A DNA stretch of 64,000 bases from Roseovarius sp. A-2 (GCF_002072155.1 NZ_BDIY01000001.1:558001-622000), one strand, 5' to 3'. Numbered from the stretch's first letter, positions 26,830 through 35,179 are shown. Notes: generated by a model not told the origin, from the sequence alone. Numbers and translations: made by a program.

Positions 26830-27452
26830 CACGCGGCCTCCTTCACCTTGGAGACGATGCCGTCGATGAACTCGACCAGGGCCGCCACACGCTTCTCGAA
26901 GAGAGCATGCATCTCGGTATCCGGCTCCAAGGTCCGGATCATAGTGGGCAAGCCCTGAGACCCGACGATGAAGTCGCACGACTCGGCACCCATCATCCAC
27001 ATGCCGAACTGCGCCTGGGCCACCTCATCTTTCGACAAGTCACCGCCAGTCATCACTTGCAGTGCGATCTTGGGAAGCCGATCTTTGATTTCGATGACGC
27101 GCCGGCCGCCATCGACGAGGCCGTCGGGACTATATCCAGCGCGGCCACGGCGAACGAACCCAACTTGTTCGACCTCGTTCCCGGTCAGCAGTTCATATTC
27201 ATTCCGGAGATCGACCTCCCGGGCGTATCCGCGCTCTGTATGCTCGTTCGAGAATGAAGGTGCGGGACGGCCCGTCAGGATCTCGCCGGCGATCTCGTAA
27301 CCATATGTCAGGGCACCGGCCCCGAGTCCGTCTGGCCTCTTGCCATTAACCAGGAGGAGCCCGGCATTCGATGCGGTGATGAGGCCCGCCCGTGCGGCGA
27401 GCCATTCTGCGGAACCCTGTTCCAGTTCGCTGAAAATCTCACGGTCAGACAT
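26829..27452 (-). CDS. YqaJ-type viral exonuclease (lambda-exonuclease fold)
   Basis: 207 residues. N-terminal QGSAEWLAARAGLITASNAG is the typical opening of YqaJ/lambda-exonuclease proteins. GYSPDGLVDGGRRVIEIKDR supplies the D...E-x-K metal-binding core, followed by QAQFGMWMMG. Such enzymes resect double-stranded ends for the partner annealing protein, here the ERF protein whose gene overlaps by 8 bp upstream. Together they form a phage two-component recombination system. All key residues appear present, so the pair may still be functional. Confidence 0.85.
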   Translation of the reverse strand: MSDREIFSELEQGSAEWLAARAGLITASNAGLLLVNGKRPDGLGAGALTYGYEIAGEILTGRPAPSFSNEHTERGYAREVDLRNEYELLTGNEVEQVGFVRRGRAGYSPDGLVDGGRRVIEIKDRLPKIALQVMTGGDLSKDEVAQAQFGMWMMGAESCDFIVGSQGLPTMIRTLEPDTEMHALFEKRVAALVEFIDGIVSKVKEAA

Positions 27453-28257
27453 TGTCCGCGCCCTCCTTCAGCTTGCGCTCCAGGAGCGACTTCAGCCGTG
27501 TGACATCCGAGGCGGCGATGTCCTCGATCGTCTGTGCCTTGGCGGCCTTTAGGAACTTGGACTCATCTGTGCCGCTCTTGGTGATCAGGTCGCGCAACGA
27601 ACAGGCATCCTTCGCGCTGATCGTCTCGGGCCTGGACGCCTCGCGCCGAGATCCGTCATCATCAGCGGTGGCGATGCCGAAATAGCCGCACAAGAGGTAG
27701 CGACGGCCGTAGCTGGTTGTGCTGCCTTTAGCCTGCACTGGCGTCTTGTTCGTCTTACCGCCGGTACCGGAACTGTCGAGCGGGAAATCATCGCAGATTT
27801 CGTGACTATGCCCGCCGACGTGAGACACGCGGAGATGGACGCGCTGATAGCCATCCGGTGCCCCTGCACCGGACCATGCGGCGACGGCAAAGCCGTGGTC
27901 GCGGATGATCGGCATCGCTTGTGTCTCGATGTCGGCAAGGTCTGCGTAAGTGTAGCCAGAGAAAGTATTTTTACGTGTCCGGGCAACGAGCGGAATGGAC
28001 GTCTGGGCAGCGTTAAGAGCCCGATAGAACTCGCGCTCCGCTTCCCGCTCACGGTCTTGGCGCGCACGGTCATCAATGCGCTCTTTCATGTCGAGCATCT
28101 TCTCGAGCTTGCCGATATCGGCGTTCGGGTCGAGCGCGACTTTCTCGATGGTCGCGACCATCGGGTCGATCTGCGCGGAAACCATTTCCGGCGCTTCCGG
28201 TTCAGCTGCGGCAAGGGCCACGCCGGACGTTTCAGGGGTATTGGGGGAGTGTTTCAT
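27445..28257 (-). CDS. ERF-family single-strand annealing recombinase
   Basis: About 270 residues from the ATG at 28257 (MKHSPNTPETSGVALA). The ERF core is seen in FYRALNAAQTSIPLVARTRK, TYADLADIETQAMPIIRDHG and the glycine-rich TTSYGRRYLLCGYFGIAT near residue 190. It anneals complementary strands during phage recombination. An upstream in-frame start at 28299 is less likely, as AACCGGAGAAAAAC-type spacing suits the inner ATG. Overlaps the exonuclease gene, as in many temperate phages. Confidence 0.85.
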   Translation of the reverse strand: MKHSPNTPETSGVALAAAEPEAPEMVSAQIDPMVATIEKVALDPNADIGKLEKMLDMKERIDDRARQDREREAEREFYRALNAAQTSIPLVARTRKNTFSGYTYADLADIETQAMPIIRDHGFAVAAWSGAGAPDGYQRVHLRVSHVGGHSHEICDDFPLDSSGTGGKTNKTPVQAKGSTTSYGRRYLLCGYFGIATADDDGSRREASRPETISAKDACSLRDLITKSGTDESKFLKAAKAQTIEDIAASDVTRLKSLLERKLKEGADNV

Positions 28258-28314
28258 AGTTTTTCTCCGGTTAGTGCATGTGTGTCGGGTAGTGAGCAAT
28301 CACGCCCCAGATCT

Positions 28315-28335
28315 GCCCGGCCAAAACGGCCGGGC
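28315..28335. terminator. Perfect 8-bp hairpin upstream of the ERF gene
   Basis: GCCCGGCC-AAAAC-GGCCGGGC lies between the 90-residue ORF and the ERF gene. No T-run follows on either strand, so it may attenuate transcription or be a processing site rather than a full terminator. Confidence 0.4.
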
Positions 28336-28354
28336 GAACTTTCTGGAACGCGGA

Positions 28355-28627
28355 TCAATCGAGTTGATCGAGCGCCCAGTGAACGGCTTCCTGCAAGCAA
28401 TCTGCGCAAATGAACTGAGGCGGCATTGCGTGGATGGCCGTGAGCAGTCGGAACTGGATCGGTTCCTCCTGAGCTTTAGCGCTGAGCAGCAGGACCTCGG
28501 CCGGCTCTCCGGGCCTGGCTACGACGCAGTGCTCGGGCAGAACGACAACGTCGTAACGCTCGCCGCTGTCAGAGATGATGTTGAAGCGGCAGCCGCTATC
28601 GAAGGGAGCGAAATTGTAGTCGAACAT
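28355..28627 (-). CDS. Phage-type protein of 90 residues, unknown
   Basis: Begins MFDYNFAPFDSGCRFNIISD; the C-terminal half has PPQFICADCLQEAVHWALDQ with a C-x-x-C pair. AAAGGAG lies eight bases upstream of the ATG, a strong ribosome binding site. No family recognised. It precedes the ERF gene on the same strand. Confidence 0.6.
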   Translation of the reverse strand: MFDYNFAPFDSGCRFNIISDSGERYDVVVLPEHCVVARPGEPAEVLLLSAKAQEEPIQFRLLTAIHAMPPQFICADCLQEAVHWALDQLD

Positions 28628-29106
28628 GTGTGTATCTCCTTTGGTGTGTGTGAGCGCCTCGGCGCCGGTTTTAACCAGATGCTTTCAAAGAAATTTTTTC
28701 TGAAACGAGCCAGCAAACTTTTCTCACAACACGTTGACTTTGCATGACTCTTTTTTCCCCCGGCAGGGCGCCAGGGAGGGGTCGAGGGGAGGGGTAGCGC
28801 GTGCGCTCCTCGCCCTGGGAGCAGTGGGTCAAGGGGGAGTGCGGAACGATGCCCCTTGCCTGTCGGGAGGCGCGTGGGAGGGGTGTCGGGGAGGGTCGCA
28901 AGAGACCAGCCCTGGCGAGTAGAGAGGTCCAGGAGATCTGCCCAGACAACGCGCATCCTATCGATCACCGACTTGTTCTGCATGCTAATGATCTCGTGCG
29001 CGGAAAGACCGGCGCGACGAAGCCCCTCAAAGCATGCATCGCCTTCCACTTGCTCGAACCACCATTGATGTGAGGGCCAGGGCGAGATTTTGTCTGGGAA
29101 TGTCAT
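28519..29106 (-). CDS. Phage-type ORF, only N-terminal part convincing
   Basis: The start is well supported: AGGAG six bases before the ATG at 29106. The first ~65 residues look protein-like (WWFEQVEGDACFEGLRRAGL, RMRVVWADLLDL). After that the translation becomes Pro/Arg/Leu-rich over a G-rich stretch (28750-28930) and then overlaps the 90-residue ORF. A frameshift or early stop has probably been lost. The true 3' end may be near 28900. Confidence 0.35.
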   Translation of the reverse strand: MTFPDKISPWPSHQWWFEQVEGDACFEGLRRAGLSAHEIISMQNKSVIDRMRVVWADLLDLSTRQGWSLATLPDTPPTRLPTGKGHRSALPLDPLLPGRGAHALPLPSTPPWRPAGGKKSHAKSTCCEKSLLARFRKNFFESIWLKPAPRRSHTPKEIHTCSTTISLPSIAAAASTSSLTAASVTTLSFCPSTAS

Positions 29107-29148
29107 ATGGGGCTCCTGTGGTGCGTCCTCAGGACATTGGCCGCGCAG

Positions 29149-29340
29149 TCACGATCCCGAAGCGTCCACCTGGTCAACTGCGCGCCCCAGATGACGGCTT
29201 ACAATGCCCGGGCTCACGCCGATCTCTTCGGCAACCTCGCGCATCTTCTTCCGCTCGACGACCAGGCCGGTCAGCACGTCACGCTGGCGATCCGACAGGT
29301 CCGCTTTGGCAATATGCTCGCTGAAGAACTCACGAACCAC
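29149..29340 (-). CDS. Small helix-turn-helix protein (sigma-region-4-like), possibly truncated
   Basis: 63 codons from a GTG. LSDRQRDVLTGLVVERKKMR followed by EVAEEIGVSPGIVSRHLGRA is a sigma-70 region 4 / LuxR-like helix-turn-helix, as found in small phage regulators. It stops 42 bp before the next ORF on the same strand. It abuts the integrase remnant on the opposite strand; the junction near 29340 may be a deletion point, so its own N-terminus may be cut. Confidence 0.5.
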   Translation of the reverse strand: MVREFFSEHIAKADLSDRQRDVLTGLVVERKKMREVAEEIGVSPGIVSRHLGRAVDQVDASGS

Positions 29341-29346
29341 GAGGTG

Positions 29347-29733
29347 CGCGAGACATACCTCGCAACGGAATACGGCAAGCCGTTTGCGTCATCTGGCAGT
29401 CTCGACAACCGAGTCAGAAAGTGGATCGTCGCCGCCGGTTTGGTCGGTAAGGACGGCAAAGCAAATCGAAGCCAGCACGGAATCCGGAAAGGCGTTGCAG
29501 AAATCATGGCCGAGAACGGCGCGACGGAATACGAACTCATGTCAGCATTCGGCTGGACTGAAGCGAAAACCGCTTCCGTATACACGAAGAAGTTCCAGCG
29601 CCGAGGAGCCGCAGCGGCGGCGTCTCGGCGGCTTGCGGGCGCGCAAGGTGGACCACGTCTGGAAAATCGTGGTCCAGTTTCTGGCCTAAGTGTCAGCAAA
29701 ACAAGGGAAAATAGGGATAGTGGCAGCCCGTAG
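29347..29733 (+). pseudogene. Tyrosine-recombinase integrase, C-terminal remnant
   Basis: Encodes TEYGKPFASSGSLDNRVRKW, QHGIRKGVAEIMAENGATEY and FGWTEAKTASVYTKKFQRRG: the C-terminal catalytic part with the H-x-x-R pair and the nucleophilic tyrosine (SVYTK). The N-terminal SAM-like domain and first catalytic arginine are missing. The open frame runs further left but has no integrase character there. The stop (TAG at 29731) lies inside the attachment repeat, the usual position for an integrase next to its tRNA target. Confidence 0.8.
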
Positions 29734-29736
29734 GGG
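29720..29736. repeat. Right attachment repeat (att) within tRNA-Glu
   Basis: Identical over 17 bp to 8121-8137. This copy is the real tRNA-Glu 3' end, so the gene was rebuilt on integration. The next base differs between the two copies, setting the inner limit of identity. Confidence 0.75.
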
Positions 29737-29795
29737 AATCGAACCCCTCTTTCCAGGTTGAAAACCTGGCGTCCTAACCGATAGACGAACGGGCC
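29721..29795 (-). tRNA. tRNA-Glu(TTC)
   Basis: Complete 75-nt tRNA read on the minus strand: acceptor GGCCCGT/ACGGGCT (first pair G-U), anticodon stem CCAGG/CCTGG around TTTTCAA with TTC at 29762-29760, T-arm AGGGG/CCCCT with TTCGATT, discriminator G and encoded CCA. It is the integration target of the island to its left. Confidence 0.97.
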
Positions 29796-29916
29796 AGCGC
29801 TGCTGTGGGGCGTAACTAGGCAAATCCGGACCGGCGCGCAAGAGGGATTCTACAAAAACTTAGCGCTGTTTTGCAGAAATCGTGATCGCCTGTTTGCTGC
29901 CGTGTCGGAGGGCGGA

Positions 29917-31665
29917 TCACAGGGCCGCAGCGGCGTCCTCGAGGCGCAGCTGCACCGACCTGCGCCCGCCCCATGTGTTGATGTCGAGCCGCCCGGCAAG
30001 ATGAAACCGTGCGCCGCCATGGCCCGTCAACGCGGGCCCCAACGGCCCGTCAAACGCCCCGAAGGCGATGGCCTCGAGGCTCGCGCCCAGCCCGTCACCA
30101 AAGCGCAGCTTGAGGTGGTTGCCGCCCAGTTGTTTGGCATAGCCGATCTGGCAATCGGGAAAGACATAGCGCGGCCCCGGTGCACCGGCCCCGAACGGGC
30201 CTGCGGCCTCGATCTGCTCGACCAGTTCGATCGTTGCCGCACCCGGCATCAGCAACCCGTCGAGGCGCAGGTCGGCCGGCCCGGCCTGACCGGCACCCTG
30301 ACGGGCGAGCAGATCCGAGAGCCGTGCCATCGCCGCCTCCAACTGGTCGCGCGCCACCGTCAGGCCCGCCGCCATCTTGTGCCCGCCGCCCTTGAGGAGC
30401 AGCCCCTCGGAGGCCAGCCGCTGAATGGCGGCCCCCAGATCGACACCGCTGACCGAGCGGCCCGATCCCTTGCCTTCCTCCCCCTCCAGCCCGATCACGA
30501 TGGCGGGGCGATTGGCGGTCTCTTTGAGCCGACTTGCGACGATGCCGACGACGCCGGGATGCCAGCCTTCACCTGCGGCCCAGACAAGCGGGGCGTCAAA
30601 GCCGCGCGCCTCGGCCTGTTCAAGGGCAGCGTCGCGCACCATCGCCTCGACCTCGCGCCGCTCGGTGTTGAGCTGGTCGAGCCGCTCGGCCATGGCGCGG
30701 GCCTCGGTGGCGTTCTGGCAGGCCAGCAGCCGCGCGCCGAGATCGGCCTTGCCGATGCGCCCGCCCGCGTTGATGCGTGGCCCCAACAGAAATCCCAGAT
30801 GATAGGCATTGGGCGTGGCCTCCATCCGCGCCACATCCGCCAGTGCTACCAGCCCGGGGCGTTCCCGCCGCGCCATGATCCGCAGCCCCTGCCGCACGAA
30901 GGCGCGGTTCACGCCGATGAGCGGGGCCACATCCGCCACCGTCGCCAGTGCCACCAGATCGAGCATCGCCATCAGGTCGGGGCCTTGACCGCCGGTGTCG
31001 CGTAACTGCCGTCCGGCCTCGACCAGCATGAGGAACACTACGGCGGCGGCACAAAGATGCGCCAGATCGCCGCTTTCGTCCTGTCGGTTGGGGTTCACGA
31101 CGGCCAGCGCAGGCGGCAGCGTCTCGCCGCCCAGATGGTGATCGAGCACGATCACGTCTGCGGCCTCTGCGGCGGCGATGGCCTGATGGCTCAGCGTGCC
31201 GCAATCGACGCAGACAATCAGGTCATGCCGGGCTGCAAGGTCGCGCATCGCGGGCTCATTGGGGCCATAGCCCTCGTCGATCCGGTCGGGGATATAGAGC
31301 GTCGGCGAGGGCGCGCGCATCTGCTTCAGCCAGTCGATCAGCAACGCCGCAGAGGTGCCGCCATCGACATCGTAATCGGCAAAGATCGCGATCCGCTCGC
31401 CCGCCTGCACCGCCCGCAGCATCCGCGCAGCGGCGGGTTTCATATCGCGCAGGGATCGCGGGTCGGGTAGCAGGTCGCGCAGCACCGGGGCCAGATAGGT
31501 CTGGGCCGCACCGCTCTCAACGCCAAGCCGCGCAAGGGTCTGGCAGAGCGGGCGGGGCAATCCGGTGTCCTGTGCCATCGCCTCGGCCTGCCGGTCGACC
31601 TCCACCCCCGGCCCGATCCAGCGCCGCCCGGTGAGCGAGCTGTCCACACCGAGAAAGGCCGTCAT
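29917..31665 (-). CDS. recJ: Single-stranded-DNA-specific exonuclease RecJ
   Basis: 582 residues, normal length. DHH phosphoesterase motifs are FADYDVDGGTSAALLIDWLK, CVDCGT and VIVLDHHLGGETLPPA. The DHHA1 domain has GGGHKMAAGLTV. A 5'-3' exonuclease for mismatch repair and RecF-pathway recombination. It lies downstream of glpX on the minus strand, with a GC-rich repeat between the two genes. Confidence 0.94.
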   Translation of the reverse strand: MTAFLGVDSSLTGRRWIGPGVEVDRQAEAMAQDTGLPRPLCQTLARLGVESGAAQTYLAPVLRDLLPDPRSLRDMKPAAARMLRAVQAGERIAIFADYDVDGGTSAALLIDWLKQMRAPSPTLYIPDRIDEGYGPNEPAMRDLAARHDLIVCVDCGTLSHQAIAAAEAADVIVLDHHLGGETLPPALAVVNPNRQDESGDLAHLCAAAVVFLMLVEAGRQLRDTGGQGPDLMAMLDLVALATVADVAPLIGVNRAFVRQGLRIMARRERPGLVALADVARMEATPNAYHLGFLLGPRINAGGRIGKADLGARLLACQNATEARAMAERLDQLNTERREVEAMVRDAALEQAEARGFDAPLVWAAGEGWHPGVVGIVASRLKETANRPAIVIGLEGEEGKGSGRSVSGVDLGAAIQRLASEGLLLKGGGHKMAAGLTVARDQLEAAMARLSDLLARQGAGQAGPADLRLDGLLMPGAATIELVEQIEAAGPFGAGAPGPRYVFPDCQIGYAKQLGGNHLKLRFGDGLGASLEAIAFGAFDGPLGPALTGHGGARFHLAGRLDINTWGGRRSVQLRLEDAAAAL

Positions 31666-31680
31666 GCCCGCGCGCCCCCA

Positions 31681-31740
31681 TCATACTTGGCCAAATATCC
31701 CGGGAGAGTTGCCGCTTGCGGCGACGGGGGCAGCGCCCCC
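31681..31740 (-). repeat. REP-like intergenic repeat, copy 1
   Basis: Read on the minus strand: hairpin GGGGGCGCTGCCCCC, then a short GTCGC.../...GC-rich arm region, then CTCCCGGGATATTTGGCCAA. It matches the element at 62610-62669 in order and sequence. It lies between glpX and recJ and probably acts as a terminator or mRNA-stabilising element. Confidence 0.75.
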
Positions 31741-31755
31741 CTGCTTGCCTCCCGA

Positions 31756-32721
31756 TCAGTCACGCTTGCTGCGATAGATCATCCGCCGCACCGAGCCGGT
31801 GCGCGAGCGCATCAGCACGGTCTCGGTCTCGACGAAACCGGGGCGGCGCTGCACGCCCTTGACGATCGAGCCGTCGGTGACGCCGGTGGCGGCAAAGATC
31901 ACGTCCGAGGTGACCATCTCGTCGCGGGAATAGACCCGGTCGAAATCGGTGATCCCGGCCTTCTGCGCCCGCGCCCGCTCGTCGTCGTTGCGGAAGACCA
32001 ACCGCCCCCACATCTGCCCGCCCATGCATTTGAGCGCCGAGGCCGCCAGCACCCCCTCGGGCGCGCCGCCGGTGCCCATATACATGTCGATGCCGGTGCG
32101 CTCGGATTCCGCGCAATGGATCACGCCCGCCACATCACCGTCGGTGATCAGATAGACGGCGGCACCGGTTTCGCGCAACTCCGCGATCATTTCCTGATGG
32201 CGCGGGCGTTCGAGCACGCAGACGGTGATCTCGGAGGGGCGGCAGCCACGCGCCTTGGCCAGCGCCTCGACCCGTTCGCGCGGCGACATCGCCAATGATA
32301 CGACATTCTCTGGGTATCCCGGCCCGATGGCCAGCTTGTCCATATAGGTGTCGGGTGCGTGCAGCAGTGTGCCGCGCGGGGCCATCGCGATCACGGTCAG
32401 CGCATTGGGCATCGCCTTGGCGGTCAGGGTCGTGCCCTCCAGCGGGTCGAGCGCGATATCGACGCCCGGGCCCTGGCCGGTGCCGACCTCTTCGCCGATG
32501 AAGAGCATCGGGGCCTCGTCGCGCTCGCCTTCGCCGATCACCACCACGCCCTTGATGCTGAGCATGTTGAGCTGATCGCGCATCGCGTTGACGGCGGCCT
32601 GATCGGCGGCCTTCTCGTCGCCGCGTCCGATGAGATCGGCGCAGGCAAGTGCTGCCTGTTCGGCGACGCGCGCCAACCCGAGCGAGAGCGTGCGATCATT
32701 GAAGGCGGTGTCAGAGGTCAT
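31756..32721 (-). CDS. glpX: Class II fructose-1,6-bisphosphatase
   Basis: 321 residues from MTSDTAFNDR (ATG 32721; an upstream extension is possible but unlike the family). The metal/substrate motif is DIALDPLEGTTLTAKAMPNA and the phosphate loop GTGGAPEGVLAASALKCMGG. It hydrolyses fructose-1,6-bisphosphate in gluconeogenesis, and class II enzymes may also act on sedoheptulose bisphosphate. It lies between hom and recJ, a conserved order in Rhodobacteraceae as I know them. Confidence 0.94.
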   Translation of the reverse strand: MTSDTAFNDRTLSLGLARVAEQAALACADLIGRGDEKAADQAAVNAMRDQLNMLSIKGVVVIGEGERDEAPMLFIGEEVGTGQGPGVDIALDPLEGTTLTAKAMPNALTVIAMAPRGTLLHAPDTYMDKLAIGPGYPENVVSLAMSPRERVEALAKARGCRPSEITVCVLERPRHQEMIAELRETGAAVYLITDGDVAGVIHCAESERTGIDMYMGTGGAPEGVLAASALKCMGGQMWGRLVFRNDDERARAQKAGITDFDRVYSRDEMVTSDVIFAATGVTDGSIVKGVQRRPGFVETETVLMRSRTGSVRRMIYRSKRD

Positions 32722-32801
32722 GGGATGGTCCTTGCAAATATGGGTCAAAGCAGCATTAGCGCCCGCGCCGCCCGCGCACAAGGGCGGGCCGGGCGCGGGT
32801 T

Positions 32802-34088
32802 TCAGACGGTTTCGATGCGCAGCGCCACCGGATCGCCCGACAGCACATCGAGCCGCCGGATACCGGTCAGTGCCGTATCGAGCGAGTCGCGATTGGTCTT
32901 GTGGGTGACGATCAGTACCGGGGCGGTGGTATCGTCATGGCGGTACTGGCGCATCCGGTCGATGGATATCCCCGCCTCGCCCAGAAGCGTTGCCACCTTG
33001 GCGAGCGCGCCGGGCTTGTCGTCAAGCGACATGCGCAGGTAATAGCGCGCCGGTGTGGCGCTGCTGGCTTGCGCGCAGGGTTCGAGCGTGGCGGCGGGCT
33101 GACCGAAGGTCGACAGGCGCAAGCCGCGCGCGATATCCATCACGTCGCCCATCACCGCACTGGCCGTCGGGCCCATGCCCGCGCCGGGGCCGCGCAGCAC
33201 GATCTGTTCGACCTGATCGCCTTCGAGCACAACCATGTTGGTGCCGCCCTCAAGCTGCCCGAGCGGGCTTTTTGCCGGGACAAGACAGGGCGACATGCGC
33301 TGTTCCAGCCCGCGCCCGGTCATCTGCGCCACTCCCAGCAGCTTGATCCGGTAGCCCATGTCGGCGGCGTGGCGGATATCGTCGAGGGTGATGTCCTGGA
33401 TGCCTTCGAGGGCCACGCCGTCGAAATCGACCTGGCAGCCAAAGGCGATCGAGGACAAGAGCGCCAGCTTGTGGCCCGCGTCGATGCCGCCCACGTCGAG
33501 ATTGGGATCGGCCTCGAGATAGCCTAGCTTGTCGGCCTCCTCGAAGAGTGCATTATAGCCCTGTCCGGTGGCCTGCATCCGCGTCAGGATATAGTTGCAG
33601 GTGCCGTTCATCACGCCCATGACGCGGGTGATGTCATTGCCCGCCAGCCCCTCGGTCAGGGCCTTGATCACCGGGATGCCGCCCGCGACCGCCGCCTCGA
33701 AGCGGATCACGCGGCCGGCCTCTTCGGCGGCGAGTGCGAGGGCGTGACCGTGATGGGCAAGCATCGCCTTGTTGGCGGTGACCACATCCTTGCCTGCCGC
33801 GATGGCGGTCTCGGTTGCGGCCTTGGCAGGCCCGTCCGAGCCGCCCATCAGTTCCACGAACACGTCCACATCGTCACGCTTGGCCAATGCGACCGGATCA
33901 TCCTCCCAGGCGTAATCCGATAGGTTTACGCCGCGATCCTTGTCGCGGGTGCGCGCTGAGACGGCGCTGATCGTGATCGGACGGCCTGCGCGCGCGGCAA
34001 GTGTCTCGGCCTTTTGCCGGACGATGCGGACGACGCCGGTGCCGACGGTGCCGAGACCGGCAATGCCAAGGCGCAGGGGGGTGGTCAT
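32802..34088 (-). CDS. hom: Homoserine dehydrogenase
   Basis: 428 residues. N-terminal NAD(P) fold GIAGLGTVGTGVVRIVRQKA, central catalytic region GVMNGTCNYILTRMQ and GYLEADPNLDVGGIDAGHKL with the catalytic Asp/Lys residues, and a C-terminal ACT domain (SLDDKPGALAKVATLLGEAG) for threonine feedback. It reduces aspartate semialdehyde to homoserine for threonine and methionine synthesis. It is first of the hom-glpX-recJ group; no riboswitch is visible in the short upstream region. Confidence 0.95.
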   Translation of the reverse strand: MTTPLRLGIAGLGTVGTGVVRIVRQKAETLAARAGRPITISAVSARTRDKDRGVNLSDYAWEDDPVALAKRDDVDVFVELMGGSDGPAKAATETAIAAGKDVVTANKAMLAHHGHALALAAEEAGRVIRFEAAVAGGIPVIKALTEGLAGNDITRVMGVMNGTCNYILTRMQATGQGYNALFEEADKLGYLEADPNLDVGGIDAGHKLALLSSIAFGCQVDFDGVALEGIQDITLDDIRHAADMGYRIKLLGVAQMTGRGLEQRMSPCLVPAKSPLGQLEGGTNMVVLEGDQVEQIVLRGPGAGMGPTASAVMGDVMDIARGLRLSTFGQPAATLEPCAQASSATPARYYLRMSLDDKPGALAKVATLLGEAGISIDRMRQYRHDDTTAPVLIVTHKTNRDSLDTALTGIRRLDVLSGDPVALRIETV

Positions 34089-34184
34089 GGGGCTCTCCGA
34101 TCCTCGTTGTCCTGTGGTTCAGGCGCGATGTAACGGGTTCGGATGGGCCTTGCAACGCGGCGCGCGCTCAAAGAGGGCCGGTTT

Positions 34185-34481
34185 TTACTGTTCGATACCG
34201 GTTTCCATGCGAGCGCGCGTCTCGGCGTCGATGGCCGGCCCGGAGAGCCGTGCCGCGCGGGCGCGCAGCCGTGCGGCGCGTTCCTCCAGATCCGGGGCGC
34301 TGCGGGCATCGGTTGCGGCGGGCGGAACCTGCCCGGTGATCTCGCCTGCGGGAATGAGTTTGGGATAGACAATCGTGCCACGCTCTGCCCGCAACTCCTC
34401 AGAGAGCGGTGGCACCTCCGCGCAGCCCGTCACGAGGACAAGCACGAGCGCGAGCGAGAGGGAAGACGGGCACGGGCGCAT
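34185..34481 (-). CDS. Small lipoprotein, unknown
   Basis: 98 residues. A hydrophobic N-terminus with the lipobox LVTGC (Cys at about residue 20) predicts lipidation. The mature part is short and charged (DLEERAARLRARAARLSGPA), probably helical. It lies upstream of hom on the same strand and is divergent from the TetR gene. No known family recognised. Confidence 0.7.
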   Translation of the reverse strand: MRPCPSSLSLALVLVLVTGCAEVPPLSEELRAERGTIVYPKLIPAGEITGQVPPAATDARSAPDLEERAARLRARAARLSGPAIDAETRARMETGIEQ

Positions 34482-34558
34482 GAGAAGCGGTCCTTTGCGA
34501 GGTGGTTCGCTACTTTACTGCCACTCTTTGCCCGGAAAGGGCAAGCAGGGGCTTTGAT

Positions 34559-34574
34559 CTGAACGTATGTTCAG
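34559..34574. promoter_or_regulatory. Candidate TetR operator
   Basis: Inverted repeat CTGAAC-GTAT-GTTCAG, 14 bp before the TetR start codon, in a place to cover the promoter. Its arms resemble typical TetR-family half-sites, so autoregulation is likely but inferred. Confidence 0.6.
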
Positions 34575-34588
34575 TTAAGTCGGCAGGT

Positions 34589-35179
34589 ATGGCACGCACC
34601 CAAGGCTCGCATTCCGACATCACCGGTCCGCGCATCCGCGCGGCGGCGCTCTCGTTATTTGCGCGTCATGGCTATGCTGCCGTCTCGATGCGGCAGATCG
34701 CGGGTGAGGTGGGGGTGCAGGCCGGTGCGCTTTATAATTATACGCCGGACAAGCAGACGCTGCTGTTCGATCTGATGCGCACGCATATGGAGGATTTGCT
34801 GGAGGCCTGGGATGCCGAAGCCCCGCAGCGGGGCGGGGCAATGGCGCAACTCGAGGCGTTTACCCGGTTTCACATCCGCTTCAACATCCTTCGCGCCGAG
34901 GCGGTCTTTGTCTCCTACATGGAGTTGCGTAATCTCGGCCCGGAGAATTTCGAAGTGATCGAGGGGCTGCGGCGGGACTACGAGACCCGGCTCGAGGCGA
35001 TTCTGCGGACAGGTGCCCAGGACGGCATAATGGCAGTCTCCGAGCCGCGCATCGCCAGCATGGCGCTGATCGCCATGTTGACCGGAGTGAATACCTGGTA
35101 TCGTGAATCGGGCCGTCTGTCGCTGACGCAGGTCGAGGCGGTCCATTGGGACATGGTGCGCCGGTCGGTGACGGGGTAA
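34589..35179 (+). CDS. TetR-family transcriptional regulator
   Basis: 196 residues from ATG 34589. The N-terminal HTH is IRAAALSLFARHGYAAVSMR followed by QIAGEVGVQAGALYNYTPDK. The C-terminal ligand domain has long helices and ends LTQVEAVHWDMVRRSVTG, similar to TetR_C_33 types next to acyl-CoA metabolism genes. No acyl-CoA gene is adjacent, so its targets are probably elsewhere. A dyad lies just upstream (autoregulation). Confidence 0.88.
   Translation: MARTQGSHSDITGPRIRAAALSLFARHGYAAVSMRQIAGEVGVQAGALYNYTPDKQTLLFDLMRTHMEDLLEAWDAEAPQRGGAMAQLEAFTRFHIRFNILRAEAVFVSYMELRNLGPENFEVIEGLRRDYETRLEAILRTGAQDGIMAVSEPRIASMALIAMLTGVNTWYRESGRLSLTQVEAVHWDMVRRSVTG

Larger units (their letters stand above)
8121..29736. 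mobile_element. Putative tRNA-Glu genomic island (about 21.6 kb)
   Basis: Bounded by the 17-bp direct repeat at 8121 and 29720. The integrase C-terminal remnant lies directly against the tRNA, as in integrative elements and prophages. Inside are IS3-type remnants at 8.3 and 26.0 kb, a phage-type recombination segment (ERF plus YqaJ genes) and a single catabolic cassette. Codon use and base composition inside are visibly less GC-rich than in the flanking core genes. The integrase and other phage genes are truncated or missing, so the element is probably immobile now. That the whole span entered in one event is inference; the cassette could be a later insertion. Confidence 0.65.
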
